Source: CAZTTG01 sp964615935
GTDB lineage: Bacteria > Planctomycetota > UBA1135 > GCA-002686595
DNA length: 55,593 nucleotides
Assembly (NCBI GenBank): GCA_964615935.1
Contig: CAZTTG010000038.1
Span: forward strand, 1 to 55,593
Direction: 5' to 3'
Below the pieces are notes generated by a model, which ran no database searches, was not told where the DNA came from, and saw nothing but the letters and a program-made list of their open reading frames with translations. A program made the position numbers and the translations under genes. Below are positions 1-8,701 of this stretch, piece after piece. The stretch's first letter is position 1; the number at the start of each line of letters is the position of its first letter.

Positions 1-272
1 TACGCAACACGCAGGAGGGCGGCGTGAGTTGGTACCTTTCCGGGATTGCGCCCGGCCTTGACGTAGGCGTCGGGATGCACGGTCAGGATCTGGCCGGAGG
101 GCACCGATATGCCTGCCACCGCGTGGTAGACGCCCGCCGTCAACGGGCCGGTGGTCGAGTCCGAGAGGGGGCCGCTGATGTTGGTCTGGGCCTGGGCGGC
201 CAACGCGAGCAAGGCCAGCGTCATGACCAGGGTCGGGAGTCGGAGCCGGACGCTCGGGATGGCTGAGTGCAT
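1..272 (-). CDS. Secreted protein, N-terminal fragment (runs off the left edge)
   Basis: The reading frame begins at an ATG at 272 and stays open to the window edge, giving 90 residues without a stop. The first 30 residues form a classical signal peptide: a short Arg-containing head, a hydrophobic core (TLVMTLALLALAA) and a likely AQA cleavage site. After it comes a Thr/Ser/Gly-rich stretch (GPLTAGVYHAVAGISV, then a PSGQ-LTVHP-like turn) typical of the start of parallel beta-helix or adhesin-like secreted proteins. A purine-rich GAGAGGGG lies about 8 nt ahead of the ATG and acts as a plausible ribosome site. The function is unknown and the rest of the gene is outside the window. Confidence 0.6.
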   Translation of the reverse strand, partial: MHSAIPSVRLRLPTLVMTLALLALAAQAQTNISGPLSDSTTGPLTAGVYHAVAGISVPSGQILTVHPDAYVKAGRNPGKVPTHAALLRVA

Positions 273-485
273 GGGTATTCCCCTCTCCCGCTCGCGCGGG
301 AACCACATGGATGATGATCTCTGGACGAACCGGGTCGCCGGATCGTCGGCGAGCGCCTTGGCCAGCCCCCTCCCACAGGAAATGCGGATCGGTAGGGCGC
401 GCCACAAAAGAAGCGCGGGAATCCGCTGCGGGCCCGGGGAGGCGCCGGAGGGGCGGCGCTGGCGAATCCGGCGCCCGGCCCGCGC

Positions 486-794
486 CTACTTCAGGTGATC
501 CAGCCCCTGATCCCGATCCAGCGCGGCCAGCTCGGTGAAGCCGCCGATCAGCGCGCCGTCGCCGACGATGATCGGCACCGTGGTCCAGCCGAAGCGCCCG
601 CTCACCTCGTTGCGCAGGGCGGCGTCCTCGGCGAGGTCGAATTCCCGGTAGGGGACCTCGCGCTCCTGCAGCAGGCGCTTGGCGGCCACGCAGTAGCCGC
701 AGAAGCGGGTCGTGTAGAGCTGGACCTTCGGTGAATCGTTTATGTCGGCACCCCCGTAGAGGGGGCAGATCCTAGCCGAGCCAGAGGCCTGCAC
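486..794 (-). CDS. Glutaredoxin-like thiol-disulfide oxidoreductase (start uncertain)
   Basis: This is a small thioredoxin-fold protein of the glutaredoxin 3 type. The active site CGYC follows a first strand VQLYTT, the cis-Pro loop is TVP, and a GGFTEL motif near the end matches the glutathione-binding region. It would reduce protein disulfides or mixed glutathione disulfides in the cytoplasm. The start is unclear. The family core begins at PKVQLY, yet there is no ATG just before it. The GTG at 794 is the nearest standard start. An ATA codon at 743 lies about 8 nt after a GGGGG run and would give the usual family length of about 85 residues. Two strong hairpins lie just upstream. It stands alone on its strand, divergent from the HIT gene. 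Confidence 0.75.
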   Translation of the reverse strand: MQASGSARICPLYGGADINDSPKVQLYTTRFCGYCVAAKRLLQEREVPYREFDLAEDAALRNEVSGRFGWTTVPIIVGDGALIGGFTELAALDRDQGLDHLK

Positions 795-798
795 AAGA

Positions 799-867
799 CC
801 GCCGCCCCGCCGGGGGGCGCAGGCCACCGGCGGGGCGGCGGATCTCCGCCCGGGAACTCCCGGGCGG
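799..867. repeat. Two adjacent perfect inverted repeats in the divergent intergenic region
   Basis: The first repeat has 15-base arms, 799-813 (CCGCCGCCCCGCCGG) and 827-841, with a 13-base loop. The second has 10-base arms, 846-855 (CCGCCCGGGA) and 858-867, with a 2-base centre. They lie just before the glutaredoxin gene, so would be in its 5' leader, and no gene ends here that would need a terminator. Apart from the small palindrome at 1088-1100, nothing else is recognisable in the 355-base gap 795-1149. Confidence 0.6.
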
Positions 868-1087
868 GGGTGTAAGCGCTGCCGCACGAGCCACTCCAAA
901 ATTGCCCGTGGCGCTACCGGCTCCCCCGGATCGACTCGAGCGGCAGTGTTCCGTTGTCTCGGTGCCCCGCGCCGAGGGTGGCTGCGGGGCCTCGGCAGGG
1001 GTTCTCGGAGGGTTCCGCTGGTTCATAACTGAAAAGCGCCGGAATTCGGGCCGACCGGCCCTCCGACCCTCGGAAGATCGGGGAGCT

Positions 1088-1100
1088 GGAAGAATCTTCC
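1088..1100. promoter_or_regulatory. Palindrome GGAAGAATCTTCC upstream of the HIT gene
   Basis: The 13-base palindrome lies about 50 bp before the HIT start. A copy differing only at the central region (GGAAGGATCTTCC) lies at 53285-53297, 40 bp before another start codon. It may be an operator for a shared repressor; this is inferred from position and symmetry only. Confidence 0.35.
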
Positions 1101-1149
1101 GGGTCGGGGAGGCCTCCGGGCCCCCCGCCCGACCCCCCCGGAGGTGATC

Positions 1150-1572
1150 GTGGCCACCGTCTTCACCCAGATCATCGAGGGCGAGATCCCGGGCCGCTTC
1201 GTCTGGAGAGACGAGCGGGCCGTCGCCTTCCTGACCATCGCCCCTCTCAAGCCCGGGCACGTCCTGGTCGTGCCGCGCGAGGAGATCGAGCACTGGATCG
1301 ACCTCGATCCCGACCTCGCGCGCCATCTCTTCCACGTCGGCCAGTCGATCGCCAAGGCCCTGGATCGCGTCTGGCGGCCCGCCAAGGTCGGCCTCACGGT
1401 GATCGGCCTGGAGGTGCCCCACACCCACCTGCACGTGGTGCCGATCTGGGAGATCGACGACATGAACTTCGAGCACGCGGATCCGAGCCCCCCGCCCGCG
1501 GACCTGGACGAGGCGGCCGGGAAGATCCGGGCCGCCCTGGTCGAGCTGGGCTACGCCGAGGCTTGCGAGTGA
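1150..1572 (+). CDS. HIT family nucleotide hydrolase/transferase
   Basis: A 140-residue histidine-triad protein. The hallmark HTHLHVV is at residues 91-97, preceded by the usual N-terminal strand region with a KPGHVLVVP turn. HIT proteins hydrolyse or transfer nucleoside phosphoramidates and similar alpha-phosphate bonds, the middle His forming a nucleotidyl intermediate. The GTG at 1150 is chosen because GGAGG (1140-1144) sits 5 nt before it; an in-frame GTG at 1144 overlaps that site. The gene overlaps the next one by 4 bases (GTGA), so the two are translationally coupled. The exact substrate cannot be told from sequence. Confidence 0.9.
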   Translation: MATVFTQIIEGEIPGRFVWRDERAVAFLTIAPLKPGHVLVVPREEIEHWIDLDPDLARHLFHVGQSIAKALDRVWRPAKVGLTVIGLEVPHTHLHVVPIWEIDDMNFEHADPSPPPADLDEAAGKIRAALVELGYAEACE

Positions 1573-2846
1573 AGCGTGTCGGCGAGCCCGTCCCCGAGGC
1601 AGGGGTCTGGCCCGCCGTCGTCGTCGGAGCGGGGGCCGCCGGCCTGATGGCGGGCCTCTTCGCGGCGCGCGCCGGAAGCCCCCCCCTGATCCTGGAGTCC
1701 CGACCGCGGCCGGGAGCCAAGATCCGCATCAGCGGCGGCGGCCGCTGCAACCTCCTGCCCTCGCGGCTGCGCCTGGACGACTTCCACACGCGGGCCGACC
1801 CCCGGATCCTGCGACGCCTGCTGCACTCCTGGTCCCTGCGTCAGCTCACCGCCTTCTTCGAGCGGGAGCTGGGCGTCGCCCTGACCGAGGAGCCCGGCGG
1901 CAAGGTGTTCCCGTCGAGCGGGAGCTCGTCGGAGGTGCTCGTGGCCCTCCTGGCGGCGGCCGATCGCGCGGGCGCGCGGATCCGCAGCGGCTTCCGCGTC
2001 GAGGGCCTGCTGCCGATCGATGGCGAGGGCGGCGCGCGCTTCGAGCTCGCGAGCGCTCGCGGCGAGCGCCTGCGCTGCCGGCGGCTGGTGCTGGCGACCG
2101 GCGGGCTGGCGGCCCCGGGGACCGGGAGCGACGGGCGGGGGCTCGAGCTGGCGCGCGGGCTCGGCCACCGGATCGAGCCCACCCACCCGGCGCTGGTGCC
2201 GCTCCTCGCCCCGGAGGGTCCCTGGACCGGGCTCGCGGGCGTCTCCCTGCCCGCCCGCCTGCGGGCGGTGCGCGGCGAGCGGGAGCTCGAGGCGCGCGAG
2301 GGCGATCTCCTGTTCACGCACCGCGGCTTCAGCGGGCCGGTGGTGCTCGACCTCTCCCGCCACCTCACCGCGCCCCGGGCCGAGGGGGTCGAGCTGCGCG
2401 CGCGATGGCTCGGAGCGGGAGCGCCCGACTGGGAGGAGGGGCTGCTCGCGGGCGGCCGGGGCGGGGTCGGTCCGCTCCTGGCGAAGCATCTTCCCCGGCG
2501 CCTGGCGAGGGCCCTCTGCTCGATCGCCTCGGTGCCCGCCGAACGCAAGCTGAGCGAGCTCTCCCGCGCCGAGCGCTCAGGGCTGCTCCGAGTCCTCACC
2601 GACTGCGAGCTCCCGGTGGAGGGCGACGAGGGATACCGCAAGGCCGAGGTGAGCGCGGGCGGCGTGGCGCTGGGCGAGGTGGAGCCGGCGAGCCTCGAGA
2701 GTCGCCGGCTTCCCGGCCTGCACCTGACGGGCGAGATCCTGGACGCGACCGGCCGGATCGGCGGCTACAACTTCCTGTGGGCCTGGGTCAGCGGGCGGCT
2801 GGCGGGCGAGGGGCTGGCCGCGGGCCTCGCCTCCGACGGGGCCTGA
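1569..2846 (+). CDS. BaiN/HI0933-family NAD(P)/FAD-dependent oxidoreductase
   Basis: A 425-residue flavoprotein. An N-terminal Rossmann motif VVGAGAAGLMAG binds FAD. It is followed by the family signature GAKIRISGGGRCN (normally GKKxLxSGxGRCN), then a second nucleotide-binding segment around ATGGLAAPGTGSDG, FSGPVVLDLSR in the middle, and the C-terminal LTGEILDATGRIGGYNFLWAW block diagnostic for the family. Members are cytoplasmic and mostly uncharacterised; BaiN itself acts on bile acids in gut clostridia, which need not apply here. The GTG at 1569 overlaps the HIT stop as GTGA, indicating an operon. No truncation is seen. Confidence 0.88.
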   Translation: MKRVGEPVPEAGVWPAVVVGAGAAGLMAGLFAARAGSPPLILESRPRPGAKIRISGGGRCNLLPSRLRLDDFHTRADPRILRRLLHSWSLRQLTAFFERELGVALTEEPGGKVFPSSGSSSEVLVALLAAADRAGARIRSGFRVEGLLPIDGEGGARFELASARGERLRCRRLVLATGGLAAPGTGSDGRGLELARGLGHRIEPTHPALVPLLAPEGPWTGLAGVSLPARLRAVRGERELEAREGDLLFTHRGFSGPVVLDLSRHLTAPRAEGVELRARWLGAGAPDWEEGLLAGGRGGVGPLLAKHLPRRLARALCSIASVPAERKLSELSRAERSGLLRVLTDCELPVEGDEGYRKAEVSAGGVALGEVEPASLESRRLPGLHLTGEILDATGRIGGYNFLWAWVSGRLAGEGLAAGLASDGA

Positions 2847-2994
2847 GCCCGGCTCCCGCGGCGTCGGGGGCAGCGGAAGGGGCGGGGGGCGGCCGTTTCC
2901 CGGCCAGATGCCGCCGGCGTGGTACATTCTCCTTTGACCGTGCGCCGCCCCTGGCCCGCGCCCTCGCCCAGTACGCATTCAGGAGAGCTACAGC

Positions 2995-4053
2995 ATGCGT
3001 CCCTTCTCTCTCGCCCTTCTCGCAGCGACTCTGCTGGCCGCGCCCCTCGCGGCCCAGGAGACCATCACCTTCACCGTCGACCAGGCCAACTCGGACTTCC
3101 ACTTCGGCGGCGACACCAACCTCGGACCCATCAACGGCGTTCCCAACGGTAACTTCGAGATGGCCGGCTGGATGGACGTGGACGTCACCGCCGGCGCGAT
3201 CCCGGTCGAGGCCGGGTCGCTCACCGGGTCGGACCTGTATACGGTACCCGGCACCCTGAGCGCGGAGATCCCCAACCCGATCCCCTGGCTGCCCCCGCTG
3301 GCCGAGATGGACCTCATCGGCGCGCGCCTGAGCCTGACCTCTCCGAACTTCACGGTCGATGGGAGCGGCAACTTCACGGCCATGGTCACGACCACCTTCC
3401 TGTCGGGGATCATCGACGTGCGCCCGATCACCGGCAGCCCCTTCCAGATGGACCTGACGGGGATGTTCGGCGCTCCCTCGGCCAGCTCCGGCACCATCAC
3501 CGTCCAGCCCGGCGGCGGATTCCACTCGACCGCCCCGATCGACGCGCGCTTCGACTTCAGCGACCCCACCAGCGGGATCTCCGGCTACCTGGACATCGTG
3601 GGAACGCTGGTCGCCGACTGGGGCTGCCCGACGCCGATCATCTACTGCACGGCCAAGGTGAACTCGCAGGGCTGCACGCCGCAGATCGCCACCACCGGCT
3701 TCCCCAGCTACAGCGACCCGACGCCCTTCGACGTCAGCGCCTCCGGGATCATCAACAAGAAGAACGGCCTCCTGTTCTACGGCTACGGGCCCAACAACGT
3801 GCCCTTCCAGGGCGGCATCCTCTGCGTGGCCCCGCCCATCCGGCGCACCAGCGTCCAGAACTCGGGCGGCAGCTCCAGCGGGACCGACTGCACGGGCACC
3901 TTCAGCTACGACTTCAACGCCCTGATCCAGAGCCAGACCGACGGCAACCTGGCTCCCGGGGCCGGGGCCTTCATGCAGTACTGGTCGCGGGATCCCGCCA
4001 GCCCCAGCACCACCAACCTGACCGACGCGGTCGAGGTCACCATCTGCTCGTAG
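2995..4053 (+). CDS. Secreted protein with Cys-containing C-terminal domain
   Basis: A 352-residue protein with a signal peptide (MRPFSLALLAATLLAAPLAAQ) and a beta-rich middle of unknown function. The last 135 residues begin at YCTAKVNSQGC and end near RDPASPSTTNLTDAVE. This C-terminal domain recurs closely in the protein at 30828-32504, with matching FYGY, PFQGG, LCVAPPIRRT and W-RDP-SPSTT motifs, and more loosely in the protein at 54066-55502, so it is probably a shared structural, anchoring or sorting domain. AGGAGAG sits 8 nt before the ATG. The opening VDQANSDFHF is weakly reminiscent of YceI-like proteins, but that is not enough to assign a function. Confidence 0.85.
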   Translation: MRPFSLALLAATLLAAPLAAQETITFTVDQANSDFHFGGDTNLGPINGVPNGNFEMAGWMDVDVTAGAIPVEAGSLTGSDLYTVPGTLSAEIPNPIPWLPPLAEMDLIGARLSLTSPNFTVDGSGNFTAMVTTTFLSGIIDVRPITGSPFQMDLTGMFGAPSASSGTITVQPGGGFHSTAPIDARFDFSDPTSGISGYLDIVGTLVADWGCPTPIIYCTAKVNSQGCTPQIATTGFPSYSDPTPFDVSASGIINKKNGLLFYGYGPNNVPFQGGILCVAPPIRRTSVQNSGGSSSGTDCTGTFSYDFNALIQSQTDGNLAPGAGAFMQYWSRDPASPSTTNLTDAVEVTICS

Positions 4054-4103
4054 GTGCCGGAATTCGGCTGGGAGAGCCCCGGCCGAGCCCCTATGCTGCG
4101 AAT

Positions 4104-4134
4104 GCGGCCCGGAGCCGGGCGGGCTCCGGGCCGC
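4104..4134 (+). terminator. Strong hairpin after the secreted-protein gene
   Basis: Perfect 13-bp stem (GCGGCCCGGAGCC at 4104-4116, its complement at 4122-4134) with a 5-base loop, about 50 nt after the stop at 4053. There is no T-run, so it is a terminator-like hairpin rather than a textbook intrinsic terminator. Confidence 0.5.
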
Positions 4135-4195
4135 CCTCGTGGGTCGGCGCCGCCGCGCCGGCCGCCCTCGTCACACTCATCCTCGAGGTCCGATC

Positions 4196-4951
4196 ATGAA
4201 GACGAGCACGCTGCTCATCCTGGTCCTGGTCGTTCTTGTGGCCCTCCTCGCCTGGTGGAAGCTGCCCGGCCTGCGGCATCGCGTCAACCAGGGCATCGAG
4301 GGTGTGGTGGGCTGGACCGAGGAGGCTCGCCGAAACGACCCGGTGGGCTTCATCGAGTACGCCCAGGAGCGCCTCGGCGAGGACGCCCAGGCCTTCGACG
4401 CTTCCCTGGTGGAGCTCGCCGACGCGCGCCTGCAGGCGGAGCAGGAGCTGGAGCGCAACCAGCAGCTCCAGGGCACCGCCACCGGCTTCGCCGAGGAGTA
4501 CCGCGCGACCTGGACCGCGGCCGAGGGCGGCGGCGGGTGGCCGGTGGAGGTGCACGGCCAGAGCTACGACCAGGCGCAGCTCGTCGAGCAGGTCAAGCTG
4601 ATCCTCCTGCAGAAGAACAACTACGAGGAGGTCATCGGCGAGCTGCAGAGCGTGCTGGAGATGGCCACCGCGCGGCAGGAGCAGCTCCGCGCGCGCATCA
4701 ACTCCACACGCGCCACCCTGGTCCGGCTGGAGTCCCAGAAGGCCGTCGCCCGGGTGGACGAGATCACCGGCCGGGCCGACGAGCTCCTGGACCAGGTGGA
4801 CGAGTTGCTGGGCAGCAACCGCAACGCGCTGGAGGAGCTGCGCTCGCCCGTGCGCACGATCGAGGAGATCCTGCAGGCCGAGGCGTCCCCCGAGGCCACC
4901 GGCGCGGGTGACGAGATCGACGCCATGGCCTTCCTGCAGGGCGGGCAATGA
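4196..4951 (+). CDS. Membrane-anchored coiled-coil protein
   Basis: A 251-residue protein with one N-terminal membrane segment (LLILVLVVLVALLAWWKL, residues 6-23) and no cleavage site, so a signal anchor. The rest is charged and mostly helical: residues about 60-110 and 150-235 have long Glu/Gln/Arg/Leu heptad-like stretches consistent with coiled coils. GAGGT lies 8 nt before the ATG. The stop overlaps the next start (ATGA), so it is co-translated with another membrane/coiled-coil protein and the two probably form a complex. No enzymatic motif is visible. I do not recognise the family; it resembles phage-shock or PspA-like helical proteins only in general architecture. Confidence 0.75.
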   Translation: MKTSTLLILVLVVLVALLAWWKLPGLRHRVNQGIEGVVGWTEEARRNDPVGFIEYAQERLGEDAQAFDASLVELADARLQAEQELERNQQLQGTATGFAEEYRATWTAAEGGGGWPVEVHGQSYDQAQLVEQVKLILLQKNNYEEVIGELQSVLEMATARQEQLRARINSTRATLVRLESQKAVARVDEITGRADELLDQVDELLGSNRNALEELRSPVRTIEEILQAEASPEATGAGDEIDAMAFLQGGQ

Positions 4952-5757
4952 GCACCTGGCGCTGGATCCTGGCAGCGGCCAGCCTGCTGCTGGTCCTGCA
5001 CGCCCTGCGGCTCTTGTTCTCGGGCGGCGGGAAGGAGGGCGGCGACAAGAAGCGCCGCTCGCTCGGCTGCGGCTTCGTCCTGGCGGCCGCGGCGGTCTGG
5101 AGCTTCACCTTCGCCGAGCCCGCGGGCGGCCTCTGGCCCGGCGCCCGGCTGGCGGTGGGCCTCACCCTGGTGCTCCTGGGGATCCAGTCCTTCGTGCGCC
5201 GCTCCATCGTCAGCGCGGTGGCCCTCCTGATCGCGGGCCTCTTCCTGGGCATCCCCCCGGGCCAGGCGGTCTGGGGAGAGCTGGCGCCGCCCACGAGGGT
5301 CGCGTCCGCCCTGCATCAGGTCGAGGACGGCCTCGCGGAGTCCCGGGAGGCGATCGCTGGGCTGGAGGCCGGTCGCGTGCGGCTGGCGGCCGCGCGGGAG
5401 GACCTGGCGGCCGGGATCCGCGCCACCGGCCTGACCGATTTCGCCGCCCTGGAGGGAGATCCCGAGGCCCTGGATCGGCTCAGGGAGATGCGCGAGATCG
5501 ATCGCATGCTCGCCACCCAGGACGCCGCCGAGCAGGAGCTGCGATCGCGCATCGAGCGCCTCGAGCTCGCCCAGCGCCGACTCGCTCGGATGGCCGATCA
5601 GGAGGAGAGCCTGGGCGTTTCCCCCAGCGACCTCGAGGTGTCCGACATCCTGAGGGACGTCGAGGGCGCGCCGCCGGGGCCTCGGGGGCCGACCACCGTC
5701 GAGGAGCACGTGGAGCGGGCCGAGCTGCAGGAGCTCTACGAGCGCGAGTTCGAGTAG
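4948..5757 (+). CDS. Membrane protein with C-terminal coiled coil
   Basis: A 269-residue protein partnered with the preceding gene through an ATGA overlap. The N-terminal 115 residues hold about four hydrophobic segments: around residues 5-23, 42-58, 66-85 and 88-106. The remaining 150 residues are charged, with repeated Glu/Arg/Ala/Leu helices (ESREAIAGLEAGRVRLA; EQELRSRIERLELAQRRL) that should form a soluble coiled coil. It ends 7 bases from the convergent gene at 5765. Function is unknown; the pairing suggests a structural envelope complex. Confidence 0.72.
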   Translation: MSTWRWILAAASLLLVLHALRLLFSGGGKEGGDKKRRSLGCGFVLAAAAVWSFTFAEPAGGLWPGARLAVGLTLVLLGIQSFVRRSIVSAVALLIAGLFLGIPPGQAVWGELAPPTRVASALHQVEDGLAESREAIAGLEAGRVRLAAAREDLAAGIRATGLTDFAALEGDPEALDRLREMREIDRMLATQDAAEQELRSRIERLELAQRRLARMADQEESLGVSPSDLEVSDILRDVEGAPPGPRGPTTVEEHVERAELQELYEREFE

Positions 5758-5764
5758 CGCGCAG

Positions 5765-8305
5765 CTACTCCTTTCGCGAGACGCGCACCTCGAAGCGGTT
5801 CTCGCCGCCGGGGGCCACCTCGATCTGTGGCGGGTCGAGGAGGTATCCCTCGGGCGCGACCTTGAAGCGCCAGGTGCCCGCCGGCACGGGCTGAACGACG
5901 ACCCGACCGCTCCCGTCGGGACGCAGGACCTGGGTGTTCCAGGACCAGCTCGGCAGGCTGCCCGGGCGGACCTCCCAGCCCTGGCCGCGCGGCACGATCC
6001 GCACCCGATTCCAGTCCTGCGGGCGCACGATGACCACGCGGCCATTCGCCGGGCGCTCGCCGACGAAGCGGATCTCGACCCGCAGGCCCGCCTCCATGGG
6101 AACGCGCAGGGGCACCGGATCCTCGTGGGCCTCGACCGCCACGCCCCGCAGGAAGAGCGGGGGGTAGCCGCGGCCCTCGGAGTGCAGCGAGAGGTCGAGC
6201 TCGCCCACCGGAAGGCGCGCGAGGAAGACGCCCCGCTCGTCCACCCGGAGCTCCCTCCGGCGGCCGCTCGAGTAGGCGCGCATCGCCCCCCCGGTGCTCG
6301 GGCGCCAGCTCATCTGGAAGACGCCCACCGACTCGCCGGTCGACGCGTCGACCGGCTGCAGGCCCAGCCAGCCCAGCTCGGCCAGCACCAGGTTCGCCTC
6401 ACGGGCGCCGGGCGCGATGCCCTCGAGGCTCGCCGAGACCGGGCCCTGCGAGGCGTCCAGGCGGTAGAGGGAGAAGGGCTCGGGCGGCACCTCGATGGCG
6501 AAGGAGCCGTCCTCGCCGGTCTCGTCGGCGCAGCGGCGCAGGCCCGGCTTCCACTCCTGCGGTCGGGCGGTGACCTCGAGCCCGGCGACCGGCTCGCCGG
6601 CCGTGGTCGTCACCCGGCCGCGGATCGCCTCGAGGAAGGTGTCGAGGAGGATGTCCTGCTCGAGGGGCTCGCCCTCCCGCAGCGAGACGGGCACGCGCGC
6701 GCGGACGAGGTCGTTGCCCTCCAGGACGGCCTCGAGGGCCTCCGAGGAGAGGGGCGCCTCGTCGAAGCGGAACTCGCCTCCGTCGTTGGTCAGGACCGTC
6801 GGCTCGGGTCCCGCGGTCCCGCGGAGCCACACGCGCGCGCGGGCCGGCTGGCCGTCGGCGAGGACGCGCCCGGTCACGATCGTGGCGCGCTCGAGCTGGA
6901 CCTCGATCCAGCCCCGACCGGCGGGCTGGGCGATCTGGACCTGCTCGCTCCGCGCCGTGGCGAAGCCCTCGGCGCTCGCGCTGACCCGGACCGAGACCGC
7001 CCCCGAGCGCGAGGCCAGGCCGCCGATGCGGAAGCGCCCCTGCGCGTCGGTCTCGGCCGAGAGGTCGGAGCGGTCGATCTCGATGCGCGTCCCCGGGGGC
7101 AGGCGCGGCGGGACCCCCGCGCTGGGCACACGACCCCCCTCGCGGCTCAGGCGCCCGCGGCGGGAAGCGCCGATGTCGCGGCTCCAGCGCTCCCGGCCGC
7201 CGAGGCTCGCCCGGACCTCCGCGCCCCCGACCGGGTTCCTCCGCCCGTCGAGCACCGCGCCCTCGAGCACGACCTCGGGGGGGAGCGGGAGCTCGACCAC
7301 ATCGCCGGGCTTCCAGTTGTTCGTCGACACGGAGTACCGCAGCCGGGCATAGCCCGCGGCGCGCACCCTCAAGCCGACCCAGGACTCTCCCACGCCCCCG
7401 ATGGAGAACTCGCCGCTCTCGTCGCTGACCGCGATGTCCCGGTAGCCGTCGGACACGCTCGCGCCCGCGATCGGGATCCCGCTCACCCCGTCGAAGACCC
7501 GTCCGCGCAGCCCGTGGCCCCGCTCGAGGAGCACGTCGAACTCGGTCGGGCCCTCGCTCTGCGTCTCCACGGTGAAGTTCCGCGTGCCCCCGCCGCCACG
7601 CCACGCGCGGAGGTTCACGGCGCCCGCGGCCGGAGCCGAATCGAACTGGTAGCGGCCCTCGGCATCGCTTCGGGTGGATTCCCAGGGAGTCAAGGTGGCC
7701 TCGAAGGGCCGCATCTCGAGCTCGACCTCCGCCAGCGCCTCGCCCGTCTCGCGGTCGAGGACCGAACCGTGGAGCCGGTGGGATGGGTGGAGCTCGATGT
7801 CCACCGCCCTGCCCGCGAGCTCGCGCGCGCCCATGGAGGCGAAGCCCTCGGCCTCCGCCAGGAGGCGGTAGGGCTCGAAGGGCGTCCGGCCGCTGATGCG
7901 CCAGCGGCCCTCCGAGTCGCTGTGCGCCTGTCCGACGCGACCGGCGAGCTCCCACGAGTCCCGCGGCTCGTCGGGCCAGGCGCTCACGGTGGCGTCCGGG
8001 ATGGCCTCGCCGTCGATGTCGAGGACCCGACCGAAGAGCGCGGTGCGGTCGAAGCCGGCCGCGGTCGGAGCGCCGACCTCCGGCGGGATCACCTCGGCGG
8101 TCCTCTCCCCGCCCGCGGCGGCATCCTCCTCGTGCCCCGCGATCCCCTCCAGCTCTTCGGCCGGGGCATCGGGGCCCGCCAGCTCGGGCGTCCCGGGTCC
8201 AGCCAGGTCGAGCGAGCCCGCCAGCGCGGTCCAGGCCAGCCACAGGAGCGCCGGCAGGCACAGGATCGCGACCGCGGCGGCCGTCAGCTTGAGCTGCTTC
8301 GACAT
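5765..8305 (-). CDS. Membrane-anchored protein with repeated carboxypeptidase regulatory-like domains
   Basis: An 846-residue protein. It starts with a membrane segment (LTAAAVAILCLPALLWLAW) and a Pro/Ala/Glu-rich linker. At least six beta-sandwich units follow, each opening with the CarboxypepD_reg-type signature G-V-D-x-x-G-x-P-x-A-x-V: GRVLDIDGEAIPDATV, GSVLDRETGEALAEVE, GRVFDGVSGIPIAGASV, GAVLDGRRNPVGGAEV, GRVLADGQPARARV and GRVTTTAGEPVAGLEV. Such proteins sit on the outside of the cell and are linked to adhesion or polymer binding; no catalytic site is visible. The ATG at 8305 is chosen because the membrane segment follows at once. It converges on the coiled-coil operon and is transcribed away from the assembly gap. 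Confidence 0.85.
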   Translation of the reverse strand: MSKQLKLTAAAVAILCLPALLWLAWTALAGSLDLAGPGTPELAGPDAPAEELEGIAGHEEDAAAGGERTAEVIPPEVGAPTAAGFDRTALFGRVLDIDGEAIPDATVSAWPDEPRDSWELAGRVGQAHSDSEGRWRISGRTPFEPYRLLAEAEGFASMGARELAGRAVDIELHPSHRLHGSVLDRETGEALAEVELEMRPFEATLTPWESTRSDAEGRYQFDSAPAAGAVNLRAWRGGGGTRNFTVETQSEGPTEFDVLLERGHGLRGRVFDGVSGIPIAGASVSDGYRDIAVSDESGEFSIGGVGESWVGLRVRAAGYARLRYSVSTNNWKPGDVVELPLPPEVVLEGAVLDGRRNPVGGAEVRASLGGRERWSRDIGASRRGRLSREGGRVPSAGVPPRLPPGTRIEIDRSDLSAETDAQGRFRIGGLASRSGAVSVRVSASAEGFATARSEQVQIAQPAGRGWIEVQLERATIVTGRVLADGQPARARVWLRGTAGPEPTVLTNDGGEFRFDEAPLSSEALEAVLEGNDLVRARVPVSLREGEPLEQDILLDTFLEAIRGRVTTTAGEPVAGLEVTARPQEWKPGLRRCADETGEDGSFAIEVPPEPFSLYRLDASQGPVSASLEGIAPGAREANLVLAELGWLGLQPVDASTGESVGVFQMSWRPSTGGAMRAYSSGRRRELRVDERGVFLARLPVGELDLSLHSEGRGYPPLFLRGVAVEAHEDPVPLRVPMEAGLRVEIRFVGERPANGRVVIVRPQDWNRVRIVPRGQGWEVRPGSLPSWSWNTQVLRPDGSGRVVVQPVPAGTWRFKVAPEGYLLDPPQIEVAPGGENRFEVRVSRKE

Positions 8306-8601
8306 GGAGAGGGCTCCAGCGGCCTCATCGTGGAGGGGGGCGGACCGAGGGTACAGGACCTCTCCCCGATGTACTCCCCACGCCGTGAAGGGCTCTCCAA
8401 GCGAACACAACCGCAACGCGCGGCAACCGACCCGGTCTCGCCTCGGATCGTCCTCTCGGCCGGCTCGGGCGACTTGGCGGCTTCGCCGGGGCCGCCTCCG
8501 CCCCTGTTGTTGGAGAGGGGGGGCGCCGACCCGGGGGCGAGGCGCTCGGGTCGCCTCTCCGAGGAGAGGGAGGAGAAGCCCGGCTCGCGATAGGGACCCC
8601 G

Positions 8602-8701
8602 NNNNNNNNNNNNNNNNNNNNNNNNNNNNNNNNNNNNNNNNNNNNNNNNNNNNNNNNNNNNNNNNNNNNNNNNNNNNNNNNNNNNNNNNNNNNNNNNNNN
8701 N
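8602..8701. other. Assembly gap (100 N)
   Basis: A run of exactly 100 undetermined bases, the usual placeholder for a scaffold join of unknown length. It removes the 5' part of the sigma-54 activator gene, so the true distance here is unknown. Confidence 0.99.
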
